Assembly: GCA_937907585.1 (NCBI GenBank)
Contig: CALCVH010000168.1
Coordinates: 1 to 16,959, forward strand
Reading direction: 5' to 3'
Source of the DNA: an uncultured Bacillota bacterium
GTDB taxonomy: Bacteria; Bacillota_I; Bacilli_A; Izemoplasmatales; UBA1188
Length of the DNA: 16,959 nucleotides
In this document: positions 1-7,076 of the stretch, piece by piece
Numbering within the stretch: position 1 is the first letter of the stretch
Layout of the letters: the number at the start of each line of letters is the position of its first letter
The notes under the pieces: model-generated
Database searches by the model: none
What the model was told of the DNA's origin: nothing
The model's input: only the letters and a program-made list of their open reading frames with translations
Made by a program: the position numbers and the translations under genes

Positions 1-308
1 TAAAATTGCCTAAATCATTATTTGATAGAATTGATGATAAATATATTTCTAAAGAAGTATGTTTAGGTGTTAGACCTAAAGCGATATCTATTGATAATAT
101 GTCAAATATTAATGGAAAAGTAACTATATCTGAACAGCTTGGTGATGAAGCTTTAGTATATTTTAATATTGATGGTTATGACAACGAATATTCATTATCA
201 ATGATTACTTATAACAACTATAAATCAGGTGAATCAGTCGGATTATCATTTAACCTTGATAACGCTTCATTATTCGATATAGAAACTGAAGAATCCATCT
301 TATTATGA
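1..308 (+). CDS. Sugar ABC transporter ATP-binding protein, C-terminal fragment (MsmK/UgpC/MalK type)
   Basis: This is the 3' end of a gene cut by the window edge; the frame is open to position 1, so the TTG at 6 should not be taken as its start. The visible ~100 residues match the C-terminal TOBE region of ATPases that energise carbohydrate ABC importers. There is a GVRPKAI segment (family pattern GxRPExI) early on, a beta-rich middle, and an ending LFDIETEESI resembling the family's closing 'hLFDxETGxxI'. The Walker and signature motifs would lie upstream, outside the window. The protein would sit on the inner face of the membrane and drive oligosaccharide uptake. Its TGA stop overlaps the ATG of the next gene (ATGA), so the two are probably one transcript. 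That links sugar import to a secreted beta-helix hydrolase. The sugar cannot be named from this fragment. Confidence 0.8.
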   Translation, partial: KLPKSLFDRIDDKYISKEVCLGVRPKAISIDNMSNINGKVTISEQLGDEALVYFNIDGYDNEYSLSMITYNNYKSGESVGLSFNLDNASLFDIETEESILL

Positions 309-1870
309 AAAAGATTATATCTATAATAATTCTATTTATTTTAATATTTTCTTTATCATCATGTATGAATAATTCTACTAGTAATGAGGTTACTAATACT
401 AATATAGATAATTCTGATTCAAAATCTATTGGCGAAGTTAATACAACTGAAACATTTGACTATAAAATCAGAACCGCATCAAATATCGATCCATATTATC
501 AATATAATAATATGACTTTAAAAGTTGATAATCTAGTTATTCCACTATATAATTGTAAAACTAATTTTTCTAATTCTTGGAATCCTGAAGCTCCTTCAAG
601 AATGAATAATGCAGTAGCGATATTAGAACTTGAAGGAACCGCAAAATTCACTTTAACCGCTACATTTAAGGTATCAAATAAGTGCGATATAAGGCCATTA
701 TCTAAGAATGTTAATAAAAAAATAGTTGATGACTACAATCTAGAATTTATAATTAGTGAAGCTGGTCAATATACAGTTGAATTATCTAATGATAGAACTC
801 TTCATTTATTTATTACTGAATATCAAAAATATGATGCTTATAAAGAATCGACAAACTTAATGTATTTTGATAGTGGAGTTCACAACTCATCAAATGATAA
901 TAGAATTAATTCAAATAATAGAATAGTATTATCATCGAATACTGTAGTATTTATTGATGAAGGCGCTATAGTAGAAGCGAGATTTGAAGCGACAAACGCA
1001 TCAAATATTACTATTGTTGGATACGGAATTGTGAGCGGAGCTAAATTTGATAGAAACGCAAATACTGGTTCACACACTGTTCCATATGATTTTGAGTATT
1101 GTAACAACATAAAATTTTATGGTATATCAACATTAGATCCTGCAGGGTGGTGTTACAATATCTTTTTCTGTAAAGATGTAGAATTAGATGATATAAAAAT
1201 AATATCATCAAGATCGAATGGAGATGGTGTATCACTTCAATCATGTGAAAATGTAAAGTGTCAAAATTCATTTGTTAGAAGCTGGGATGATTCACTAGTT
1301 GTTAAAAACTATGTATCATGGAAAGATGGAAAGGAAGGAACTACTAAAGATATCTATTTTGATAACTGTGTAATATGGACTGATCTAGCTCAATCTATGG
1401 AAATAGGTTTTGAAACTATTGGTAAAGTAATGGATAATATTAATTTCACAAATATCACAGTATTACATAATTTCCATAAAGCACCAATATCGATACATAA
1501 TGGAAATAATGCGTTAATCACTAATGTATTATATAAAGATATAGTGATTGAAGATGCGAGTATGGGTAAAGGTGATGGAAGAAATATTCTAATAGATATC
1601 ACAAGTGAATTCTCAACTACCTGGTCAACTAATCATAAAGTTACCGCTGTTGGCGATATAGATGGTGTAACAATAGAAAATGTTACAGTACTATCATCGA
1701 ACAATCCAATTGTCTCTATTAGAGGTTCATATGATGCGAGAAGCGAATATAAATCGTATCATTATGTTAAAAATGTAAAAATAATAAATGTGATAATATC
1801 TGGAATAAAACTTGATGAATCATATCAAAAATATGAAACATCATATTCAGAAAATATATCCTTTGAATAG
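305..1870 (+). CDS. Secreted lipoprotein with parallel beta-helix, GH28/GH49-like (pectin lyase fold)
   Basis: A 521-aa protein with a lipoprotein signal: KK, a hydrophobic core, and lipobox LSSC with C20, so it is anchored outside the membrane. A Ser/Asn/Thr-rich linker (about 21-45) and a beta-sandwich-like N-terminal domain (about 50-180) precede a right-handed beta-helix (about 185-510) marked by repeated 'NIxFxNIxV' turns. NGDG at 305-308 and WDD at 327-329 place Asp307 and Asp328/Asp329 21-22 residues apart, as in the catalytic NTD...DD pair of family 28 polygalacturonases. The GHG histidine and RIK motif of GH28 are not seen; MEIGFE (365-370) sits roughly where GHGxSIGS would lie. A clan GH-N relative, closer to GH49/GH87-like beta-helices, is therefore at least as likely as a polygalacturonase. 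The ATGA overlap with the sugar ABC ATPase suggests it trims a glycan whose fragments are then imported. The fold is fairly sure; the substrate is unknown. Confidence 0.75.
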   Translation: MKKIISIIILFILIFSLSSCMNNSTSNEVTNTNIDNSDSKSIGEVNTTETFDYKIRTASNIDPYYQYNNMTLKVDNLVIPLYNCKTNFSNSWNPEAPSRMNNAVAILELEGTAKFTLTATFKVSNKCDIRPLSKNVNKKIVDDYNLEFIISEAGQYTVELSNDRTLHLFITEYQKYDAYKESTNLMYFDSGVHNSSNDNRINSNNRIVLSSNTVVFIDEGAIVEARFEATNASNITIVGYGIVSGAKFDRNANTGSHTVPYDFEYCNNIKFYGISTLDPAGWCYNIFFCKDVELDDIKIISSRSNGDGVSLQSCENVKCQNSFVRSWDDSLVVKNYVSWKDGKEGTTKDIYFDNCVIWTDLAQSMEIGFETIGKVMDNINFTNITVLHNFHKAPISIHNGNNALITNVLYKDIVIEDASMGKGDGRNILIDITSEFSTTWSTNHKVTAVGDIDGVTIENVTVLSSNNPIVSIRGSYDARSEYKSYHYVKNVKIINVIISGIKLDESYQKYETSYSENISFE

Positions 1871-1890
1871 CGAGTTTATCTCGCTTTTTC
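1869..1890 (+). terminator. Intrinsic terminator after the beta-helix lipoprotein gene
   Basis: A perfect 6-bp stem, AGCGAG (1869-1874) with CTCGCT (1880-1885) around a TTTAT loop, is followed by TTTTT. The 5' arm includes the last two bases of the TAG stop codon, so coding and termination signals overlap. Confidence 0.85.
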
Positions 1891-1900
1891 TATAGGCATA

Positions 1901-1909
1901 TGTTATTAT
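1901..1909 (+). promoter_or_regulatory. Extended -10 promoter for the 241-aa lipoprotein
   Basis: TGT followed by TATTAT, an extended -10 element directly after the preceding terminator and 49 bp before the ATG. No convincing -35 is present, which is tolerable for TGn-type promoters. The predicted start is near 1916, giving a leader of about 40 nt. Confidence 0.5.
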
Positions 1910-1957
1910 GAAAAGGATGAATATCTAATCAAAATATTATTAATATATGAGGAAATT

Positions 1958-2683
1958 ATGAAAAAATTATTATCAATGATGTTTTCAATATTAACTATAC
2001 TATCTTTATGTGCTTGTAAGATTGAAATCAATTTAAACGGAGATGGAGTATCTAACTTTAATATTTCAGTTGATACTAAAGAAGAGTGTCAAGAATTATA
2101 TAACGATTATATGAATAAGACACTATCTAACACAAATTTTGTTGTACATGTTAAATTAACTTCAGATGTAAGCAATGCAGATTTTTATGAATCAATTGAT
2201 GGTACAAATGAAAAATACGAGGAATTCTTTGCATCGAATTTATCTGAAACATTCTATTTATCTATACAAGATGGACAATATTATTCAAGCTATATTAATA
2301 ATGATGGCAACGCTGAAAGTGTTTTAATATCTAAAGAAGAATATGATCGACGCTATAAAAAGTTTACTAGATATTTAATTGATTTAGATTATTACAATGA
2401 AGATTCAACATTTAAATGCGATTTTAAGAATCAGACAGAAACCAAGGATGGTGTTGATTCTATAACTGAATATATTAAATTGACCGTAACAAATTCTAAT
2501 TTAACTGCGACTATTGAATCTAATTCTAATAATGGACTAGTAGAAACTTATAAATATACTGAAAAAATATATAACGAAAAAGATGATAGTATTGTACAAA
2601 CAATAATAAGTGAATTTAGTTTTACTTATGGTAATCTAAATTTTGAAGTGCCATATAGTCCTACTACAAATCCTGATGCATAA
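1958..2683 (+). CDS. Putative lipoprotein of unknown function
   Basis: A 241-aa protein with a clear lipoprotein leader: MKK, a hydrophobic stretch, and lipobox LCAC with C20 as the lipidated cysteine. The start is fixed by GAGGAA (1949-1954), 3 nt before the ATG. After the signal the protein is acidic and rich in Asn, Ser, Thr and Tyr, with alternating polar and apolar segments suggesting beta-strands (for example near 60-75, 155-180 and 205-230). I recognise no catalytic motif or named domain. It could be a small surface lipoprotein of the kind that holds a ligand. It lies alone between two terminators, so it is transcribed independently. The neighbour downstream is another short-linker lipoprotein, so the two may serve the cell surface together, but nothing proves a shared role. 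Confidence 0.7.
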   Translation: MKKLLSMMFSILTILSLCACKIEINLNGDGVSNFNISVDTKEECQELYNDYMNKTLSNTNFVVHVKLTSDVSNADFYESIDGTNEKYEEFFASNLSETFYLSIQDGQYYSSYINNDGNAESVLISKEEYDRRYKKFTRYLIDLDYYNEDSTFKCDFKNQTETKDGVDSITEYIKLTVTNSNLTATIESNSNNGLVETYKYTEKIYNEKDDSIVQTIISEFSFTYGNLNFEVPYSPTTNPDA

Positions 2684-2688
2684 CAGAT

Positions 2689-2713
2689 AAGAGCTTAATG
2701 CTCTTTTCTTTTT
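2689..2713 (+). terminator. Intrinsic terminator after the 241-aa lipoprotein gene
   Basis: Stem AAGAGC (2689-2694) and GCTCTT (2700-2705) around a TTAAT loop, followed by a T-rich tail (TTTTCTTTTT). It lies 5 nt after the stop codon. Confidence 0.85.
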
Positions 2714-2732
2714 ATAAATATATCAATAATAA

Positions 2733-2741
2733 TGTTATAAT
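2733..2741 (+). promoter_or_regulatory. Extended -10 promoter for the LRR lipoprotein
   Basis: TGT followed by a consensus TATAAT (2736-2741). No good -35 is visible. Transcription would start near 2748, leaving a leader of about 57 nt that contains the palindrome at 2755-2780. Confidence 0.6.
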
Positions 2742-2754
2742 AATAAAGGAAGTA

Positions 2755-2780
2755 TTTTTGTTGTATTAATACAATAAAAA
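2755..2780. promoter_or_regulatory. 26-bp near-perfect palindrome, possible operator
   Basis: The core TTGTATTAATACAA (2761-2774) is its own reverse complement. It is flanked by TTTTTG and TAAAAA, which pair except for one G/T position. It starts about 7 bp after the predicted transcription start of the LRR lipoprotein gene, a usual place for a repressor site. It could instead fold as a weak RNA hairpin in the leader. AT-rich palindromes can arise by chance, but 12 of 13 base pairs is long for that. Confidence 0.4.
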
Positions 2781-2804
2781 TAAATATGAAAATAGGTAAT
2801 TATC

Positions 2805-3845
2805 ATGAAGAAAATAACTTTAATTATATTTTTATTCATTATATTAGTTTCTATATCAGCTTGTAAAAAAGATACAACATCTTTAAATACTACAACTGAA
2901 GCTAATGAAACTACTACTGTAGAGATAGATGAATTTAAAGAAGATATGTTGGAATATAGATTATCAAAAGATCTAGATTTTTATTATGTTAGTTCAGCAT
3001 ATGAAACTAATATAGAAGAACTAGAAATACCTACGTTTCATAATAATTTACCTGTAAGATATATAGAAAGATTTGAAAAATTCTATAATCTTAAGAAAAT
3101 GATTATTCCTGAGACTATATATGGAATAGATTCATCTATTTATTCATTCTGTAATAATTTTGAATATAATGAATATAATGATGGATTATATCTAGGAACT
3201 AAAGATAATCCATATTTCTATTTCTATAAACCAAAGTCAGTTAAATCAGAAACAATAACTATTCATAATGACACTAAAATTATTGGGAATGAGTGTTTCT
3301 TGAATAACACAAAATTAAGAACGATTAATTTGCCTGATGGTCTTAAAAGAATAGGTTATTCAGCGTTTATGAGCGCATTAAATATTACAAATATTAGTTT
3401 ACCTGATTCAATAGAATTTATTGATGTTCAAGCATTCTCATACTGTAAAGCCTTAACTAATATCACTATTCCAAAACATATTAAAATTATCAGTGAAGCA
3501 TCATTTGTAAACTGTAATAGTCTAAATAGTGTTACATTAAATGATGAAGTAGAAACAATTATGTTAGGTGCTTTTCAAGGTTGCACAGCATTATCTACTA
3601 TAACAATTCCTGCATCTATAAAAAATTTATATGATAAAGCCTTCTATGACTGTACAAAATTATATACATTATATATTGATTCAGAGAGCGCATTAAACGC
3701 AAATTCAAATTCATCTATATATGATTATGCAAGGGATTTATATGTTAAAGATGGATTAGAACTTAATGATTATTTAAATACTTTATTCAAATTAGATGAA
3801 TCTATTATTATTGATGGATATACCCATTATAAGACAATAAAATAA
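2805..3845 (+). CDS. BspA-like leucine-rich repeat lipoprotein
   Basis: A 346-aa lipoprotein: MKK, a strongly hydrophobic segment, and lipobox ISAC with C20. A Thr/Glu-rich linker (about 22-45) leads to a partial N-terminal repeat region (about 60-145) and then about six LRR_5 (BspA/TpLRR) repeats at about 150-290. Each repeat follows the pattern AFxxCxxLxxIxIPxxIxxI, with NECF, SAF, QAF, ASF, GAF and KAF marking successive units. The last ~55 residues are a short non-repeat cap. Proteins of this type face outwards and bind host matrix, other cells or polysaccharides in oral and gut bacteria; a binding role here is inferred from the family. No enzyme motif is seen. The gene is transcribed alone and converges on the minus-strand acyltransferase. 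Its repeats resemble those in the larger lipoprotein at 9097, so the two may be paralogous surface proteins. Confidence 0.85.
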   Translation: MKKITLIIFLFIILVSISACKKDTTSLNTTTEANETTTVEIDEFKEDMLEYRLSKDLDFYYVSSAYETNIEELEIPTFHNNLPVRYIERFEKFYNLKKMIIPETIYGIDSSIYSFCNNFEYNEYNDGLYLGTKDNPYFYFYKPKSVKSETITIHNDTKIIGNECFLNNTKLRTINLPDGLKRIGYSAFMSALNITNISLPDSIEFIDVQAFSYCKALTNITIPKHIKIISEASFVNCNSLNSVTLNDEVETIMLGAFQGCTALSTITIPASIKNLYDKAFYDCTKLYTLYIDSESALNANSNSSIYDYARDLYVKDGLELNDYLNTLFKLDESIIIDGYTHYKTIK

Positions 3846-3846
3846 A

Positions 3847-3871
3847 AGCGATAAAGCAATGCTTTACCGCT
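3847..3871 (-). terminator. Terminator between convergent genes (mainly minus strand)
   Basis: An 11-bp stem with one mismatch: AGCGATAAAGC (3847-3857) pairs with GCTTTACCGCT (3861-3871) around an AAT loop. On the minus strand it is followed by TTTTATTTTA, so it ends the acyltransferase message. On the plus strand the tail (ATAATAATT) is poor in T, so it may stop the LRR gene only weakly. Confidence 0.75.
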
Positions 3872-3878
3872 ATAATAA

Positions 3879-5027
3879 TTAGTTAACAATTGGTATTTTA
3901 TCGTAAAGTTTATCGATATAACCAAACCATTTCTTAACTTTTATCAATCTAAATAAATAGATTCTTACTATATCGATTAATGTACATCCAAGATAAATTG
4001 TCATTGATCCTAACATTATCATTAAGAATAAATGAAATACTCCTGGATTATCTGTCATATGGAAGGTCTGAGAATAAAGCTTAATATATTTAGCCCAAAT
4101 AAGTGGATGAACATGAATTAGATATACCGCAAAAGTTGCTTCGCCGAAGAGCTTTAAAATATATTTAACAACTTTATTATTAATTTTGATTTTACTACAA
4201 CATATTAATAATCCAATTGCGGATAATAATATTGTAGGTGAATTATAATTTACATATTCTTGCGTTGTTTTAGATGTTCTAAATATTAGATAAGTTAATC
4301 CAACCATTAAAACATACATTAATAATCCTACGTAGAATGGAATCTTACTAAAGAAATCAATCTTCTTTATAGTTCCACCTAATATATAACACAGAAGCAA
4401 CCAAATAAGTGAATATCCCCATCCTAATCCAAATACACTTTGTTTAAAATGTATTGGTAAGAATGAGAAAACTACTAACATAAATATACTAAAGAACAAT
4501 AAGAACTTATTATCTAGATGTTTTAATCCCATATTTAAGAAAGGCATTAATATCATTAAGCCAATATATGCGGACATATACCAATATTGGTTAAATATAA
4601 TAGGCATAAATGCTTTTCTCCAAGTACCTTCAACAATTAAATCTGGATATTTGATTTGGAAGAATAATGTTATACCAATACAGTATAAAGCTATTTCTAA
4701 CCAAGTATAAAGTATTTTAGATATCCTAAATTTAGATGATGATCCTACATATCCACTTATTAGTGCGTATATATCAACACATCCAAATGTAGCGATTTCA
4801 AGTATCCAACTCATATAGTATTGATTCCAGTTAATTATCCCATTTTGATTACAATGAGATAATACTCCACCTTGATTTAAAGTATGAAGAATACAAATCA
4901 TCGCCATAGATATCATTCTTAGAATATCTATACCATAATTCCATTTGTCTTCCTTATATTCACAATTTTCTAGAGAATAGTTATTATTATCAACAATTTG
5001 ATTCTCTACATTTATAGTATCTTCCAT
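3879..5027 (-). CDS. Integral-membrane acyltransferase, Acyl_transf_3 (OafA/WecH-like)
   Basis: With the ATG at 5027 the product is 382 aa; the in-frame GTG at 5036 is rejected because it lies inside the ribosome binding site AAAGGTGAT. A hydrophilic head of about 28 residues is followed by about ten predicted membrane helices. The first helix carries the family signature YGIDILRMISM with Asp34 and Arg37, then His48 in ICILHTL, the histidine and arginine thought to act in acyl transfer. A late VYLIHVHPLIW segment is also typical of the family. Members move acetyl or succinyl groups from the cytoplasm onto surface glycans, teichoic acid, peptidoglycan or antibiotics, so modification of a cell-surface polymer is the likely job; the acceptor is unknown. 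It is the only minus-strand gene here, divergent from mscL across about 48 bp, and ends at a hairpin terminator. Confidence 0.85.
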   Translation of the reverse strand: MEDTINVENQIVDNNNYSLENCEYKEDKWNYGIDILRMISMAMICILHTLNQGGVLSHCNQNGIINWNQYYMSWILEIATFGCVDIYALISGYVGSSSKFRISKILYTWLEIALYCIGITLFFQIKYPDLIVEGTWRKAFMPIIFNQYWYMSAYIGLMILMPFLNMGLKHLDNKFLLFFSIFMLVVFSFLPIHFKQSVFGLGWGYSLIWLLLCYILGGTIKKIDFFSKIPFYVGLLMYVLMVGLTYLIFRTSKTTQEYVNYNSPTILLSAIGLLICCSKIKINNKVVKYILKLFGEATFAVYLIHVHPLIWAKYIKLYSQTFHMTDNPGVFHLFLMIMLGSMTIYLGCTLIDIVRIYLFRLIKVKKWFGYIDKLYDKIPIVN

Positions 5028-5031
5028 AAAA

Positions 5032-5040
5032 ATCACCTTT
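5032..5040 (-). promoter_or_regulatory. Ribosome binding site deciding the acyltransferase start
   Basis: On the minus strand AAAGGTGAT lies 4 nt before the ATG at 5027. It covers the alternative GTG at 5036, which makes the ATG the real start. Confidence 0.75.
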
Positions 5041-5045
5041 AAATA

Positions 5046-5054
5046 ATTATATCA
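5046..5054 (-). promoter_or_regulatory. Extended -10 promoter for the acyltransferase gene
   Basis: On the minus strand the bases read TGA then TATAAT, an extended consensus -10. The predicted start near 5039 would give a very short leader that begins at the ribosome binding site. The mscL promoter must lie in the same ~48 bp or inside the acyltransferase gene, and I cannot place it with confidence. Confidence 0.5.
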
Positions 5055-5075
5055 TATTAGTATAACGGAGCGTAT

Positions 5076-5726
5076 ATGAAAATAAGAAACAAAGTATCTA
5101 AAACAGTTGATGGAACTGTTAGTGACTTTAAAAAGTTTATCAATAGAGGAAATATATTTGATCTTGCGATAGGCGTTATCATCGGTGGAGCTTTCACTAC
5201 AATAGTGAATTCTTTAGTAAATGATATATTAATGCCTATAATTTCAAGATTAATTAATTTTGATATTACAAAAGCTAAATGGATAATAAGAGAAGAAGTA
5301 TTAGACGCAGAAGAAAATGCGATAGTCTCACAAATATCTATTAATTATGGTCAATTTATTCAAAATGTTATTCTATTTTTAGTTATCGCATTTTCTATAT
5401 TTACTGCGGTAAAAATAGTAAAATGGATTAAAAATGGATATATTAGAAGCCAAATTAAATATGTTAAAAGATTAAAGAAAAAACATCCTGAATGGTTTGA
5501 TGAAGAAGATGAGCTTGGAACTATTCTTTATGAAAAGCTAAAAACTAAATATCCTGATGAATTTAAGAATGAAGTAGCGGAACAAATTGAACAAGAAAAA
5601 GAAGTGGTTGAACAAAAGACACCAGTAGAAATTAATAATATTGAACTCGCTAGATTAAACACTAATTTAGAAAAGATTTATGGTTTAAATAATAGCGAAG
5701 AATCTAATGAAAAAGAGGAAAAATAA
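5076..5726 (+). CDS. mscL: Large-conductance mechanosensitive channel MscL with long C-terminal tail
   Basis: MscL forms a pentameric pore in the cell membrane that opens under tension and releases solutes when cells meet low osmolarity. The N-terminal helix and TM1 are classic: FKKFINRGNIFDLAIGVIIG at about 18-37, then an IVNSLVNDILMP stretch ending near residue 54. A loop of about 35 residues leads to NYGQFIQNVILFLVIAF, with TM2 at about 94-117. Normal MscL ends about 25-35 residues later, near 120-150 aa in all. This one is 216 aa, with about 95 extra charged residues, including two similar helical segments (LKKKHPEWFDEE and LKTKYPDEFKNE) and a coiled-coil-like Glu/Lys stretch. GGAG (5067-5070) sets the start. 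The TAA stop overlaps the ATG of the PlsC-like gene by 1 nt, so the two are translated together. Confidence 0.9.
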   Translation: MKIRNKVSKTVDGTVSDFKKFINRGNIFDLAIGVIIGGAFTTIVNSLVNDILMPIISRLINFDITKAKWIIREEVLDAEENAIVSQISINYGQFIQNVILFLVIAFSIFTAVKIVKWIKNGYIRSQIKYVKRLKKKHPEWFDEEDELGTILYEKLKTKYPDEFKNEVAEQIEQEKEVVEQKTPVEINNIELARLNTNLEKIYGLNNSEESNEKEEK

Positions 5727-7024
5727 TGGCTAAATATAATTTAAGAGAAGAGATAGCTAAAAGAAAATATCATATTACTCCAAGACCATATTACTGGTTT
5801 TATAGAACAGTAATGAAAGTTGTAGGAAGAAAATATAACGCTCATTTTAAAGTGATTGATGATGTGAACAAAGAAAAAGGTCCTGTATTCGTAATATTCA
5901 ATCATTTATCTAGAATAGACCATTTCTATGTAAATGAAATATGTTATCCAAAAAGAGTGAATATGATTGCGGGATATAGTGAATTCTTTAGAAGTCATCT
6001 TCACTGGGCTTTTAAAATGAATAATGTTTTACCTAAAAAACAATATACAAATGATTTAATATCTACTAAAGCTATAATGTCTATTATTAAACAAGGCGGA
6101 TCAGTAACATTTGCGCCAGGTGGCTTAGCTACTAACGATGGAATGAGTAGGCCAATTGTTCCTGGAACTGGGCATTTATTTAAGAAATTTAAAATACCTG
6201 TATATCATGTTAAATTAGAAGGCCAATATCTTCAAAATAATAAGGTATGTTTAGATGAAAGATATGGCGAAACGTATGCGACAATATATAAATTATTTAC
6301 TCCTGAAGACTTAGAAACATTAAGCGTAGAAGAGATTGAAAATAAAATTAATTTAGCTTTCAAACACGATGAATATTTATGGCAACACGATCGTAAAATC
6401 AAATGGAAAATTGGTGAACACGAACTTACATATAATCTAGGTGATTTATTATTTGAATGTCCAAAATGTCATAAGTTATTCACTATGAAAGATAAGGATA
6501 ATACTCTATATTGTACTAAATGTGGAAACGGAGTAGTTGTTGATGAATATTATGAGATGCATGCGCTTAATAACGATTCAGTATTCCCTAAATTAACTAG
6601 TGATTGGGTTAATCAAGAAAGAGTTAATGTTATTAAAACTATAAGAAAAGATTCAAACTTTTCATTTAGTGTAAATGTAAGGCTAGGATTGTTGCCAAAT
6701 GACCATCTAGTTAAAAACCATAAAATGTCTGAAATAGTATCTGATGGTGTATTTACTGTAGATCATAATGGGGTTCATTATAAAGATAATAATGATGATA
6801 AACATAGTTTTGATATGGATTATAAACAGATTTATACTCTAATAACTGAACTTGATACATCATGTTTTGAATTCTACCATAATGGAGAATTCACTGAATT
6901 ATTCCCTGAAAATAGAAACACAACTTTATACATTAATATGCTTGTAGAAGAGATGCATAGACTGCATGTAAATTACTTTAAAAACTTACCATGGAATGAT
7001 TGGATGTATAAAGAAAATAACTAA
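5726..7024 (+). CDS. PlsC-like lysophospholipid acyltransferase fused to a zinc ribbon
   Basis: A 432-aa protein. Residues about 30-200 form a glycerolphosphate acyltransferase domain, which in the family adds a fatty acid to 1-acyl-glycerol-3-phosphate to make phosphatidic acid at the inner membrane face. The catalytic HX4D motif is present (NHLSRID, His60 and Asp65). A motif III counterpart reads FAPGG (129-133), where the usual FPEG glutamate is replaced by Pro131; PVYHVKLEG (158-166) matches the VPV motif region. A C4 zinc ribbon follows (Cys245, Cys248, Cys263, Cys266). The C-terminal ~150 residues are mostly beta-rich, possibly PH-like, with a final helix. GAGG (5715-5718) sets the start. 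No N-terminal membrane helix is obvious. An acyltransferase active on a lipid is the best guess; the altered motif means substrate or activity could differ. Confidence 0.75.
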   Translation: MAKYNLREEIAKRKYHITPRPYYWFYRTVMKVVGRKYNAHFKVIDDVNKEKGPVFVIFNHLSRIDHFYVNEICYPKRVNMIAGYSEFFRSHLHWAFKMNNVLPKKQYTNDLISTKAIMSIIKQGGSVTFAPGGLATNDGMSRPIVPGTGHLFKKFKIPVYHVKLEGQYLQNNKVCLDERYGETYATIYKLFTPEDLETLSVEEIENKINLAFKHDEYLWQHDRKIKWKIGEHELTYNLGDLLFECPKCHKLFTMKDKDNTLYCTKCGNGVVVDEYYEMHALNNDSVFPKLTSDWVNQERVNVIKTIRKDSNFSFSVNVRLGLLPNDHLVKNHKMSEIVSDGVFTVDHNGVHYKDNNDDKHSFDMDYKQIYTLITELDTSCFEFYHNGEFTELFPENRNTTLYINMLVEEMHRLHVNYFKNLPWNDWMYKENN

Positions 7025-7076
7025 ATAACTAAAAATGTATGCATAATTAGAATTATCTTCTTAATATGGAGGTAAA

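Noticed and set aside
303..326. Possible reading of the TGA at 306-308 as tryptophan (Mycoplasma code)
   Set aside because: Read-through adds only a few codons before another stop, tryptophan is written TGG in the long genes, and no long gene has an in-frame TGA.
880..1271. Two minus-strand open frames inside the beta-helix lipoprotein gene
   Set aside because: They lie opposite a gene with a clear signal peptide and motifs, lack ribosome binding sites and look like no protein family; they are shadows of AT-rich coding DNA.
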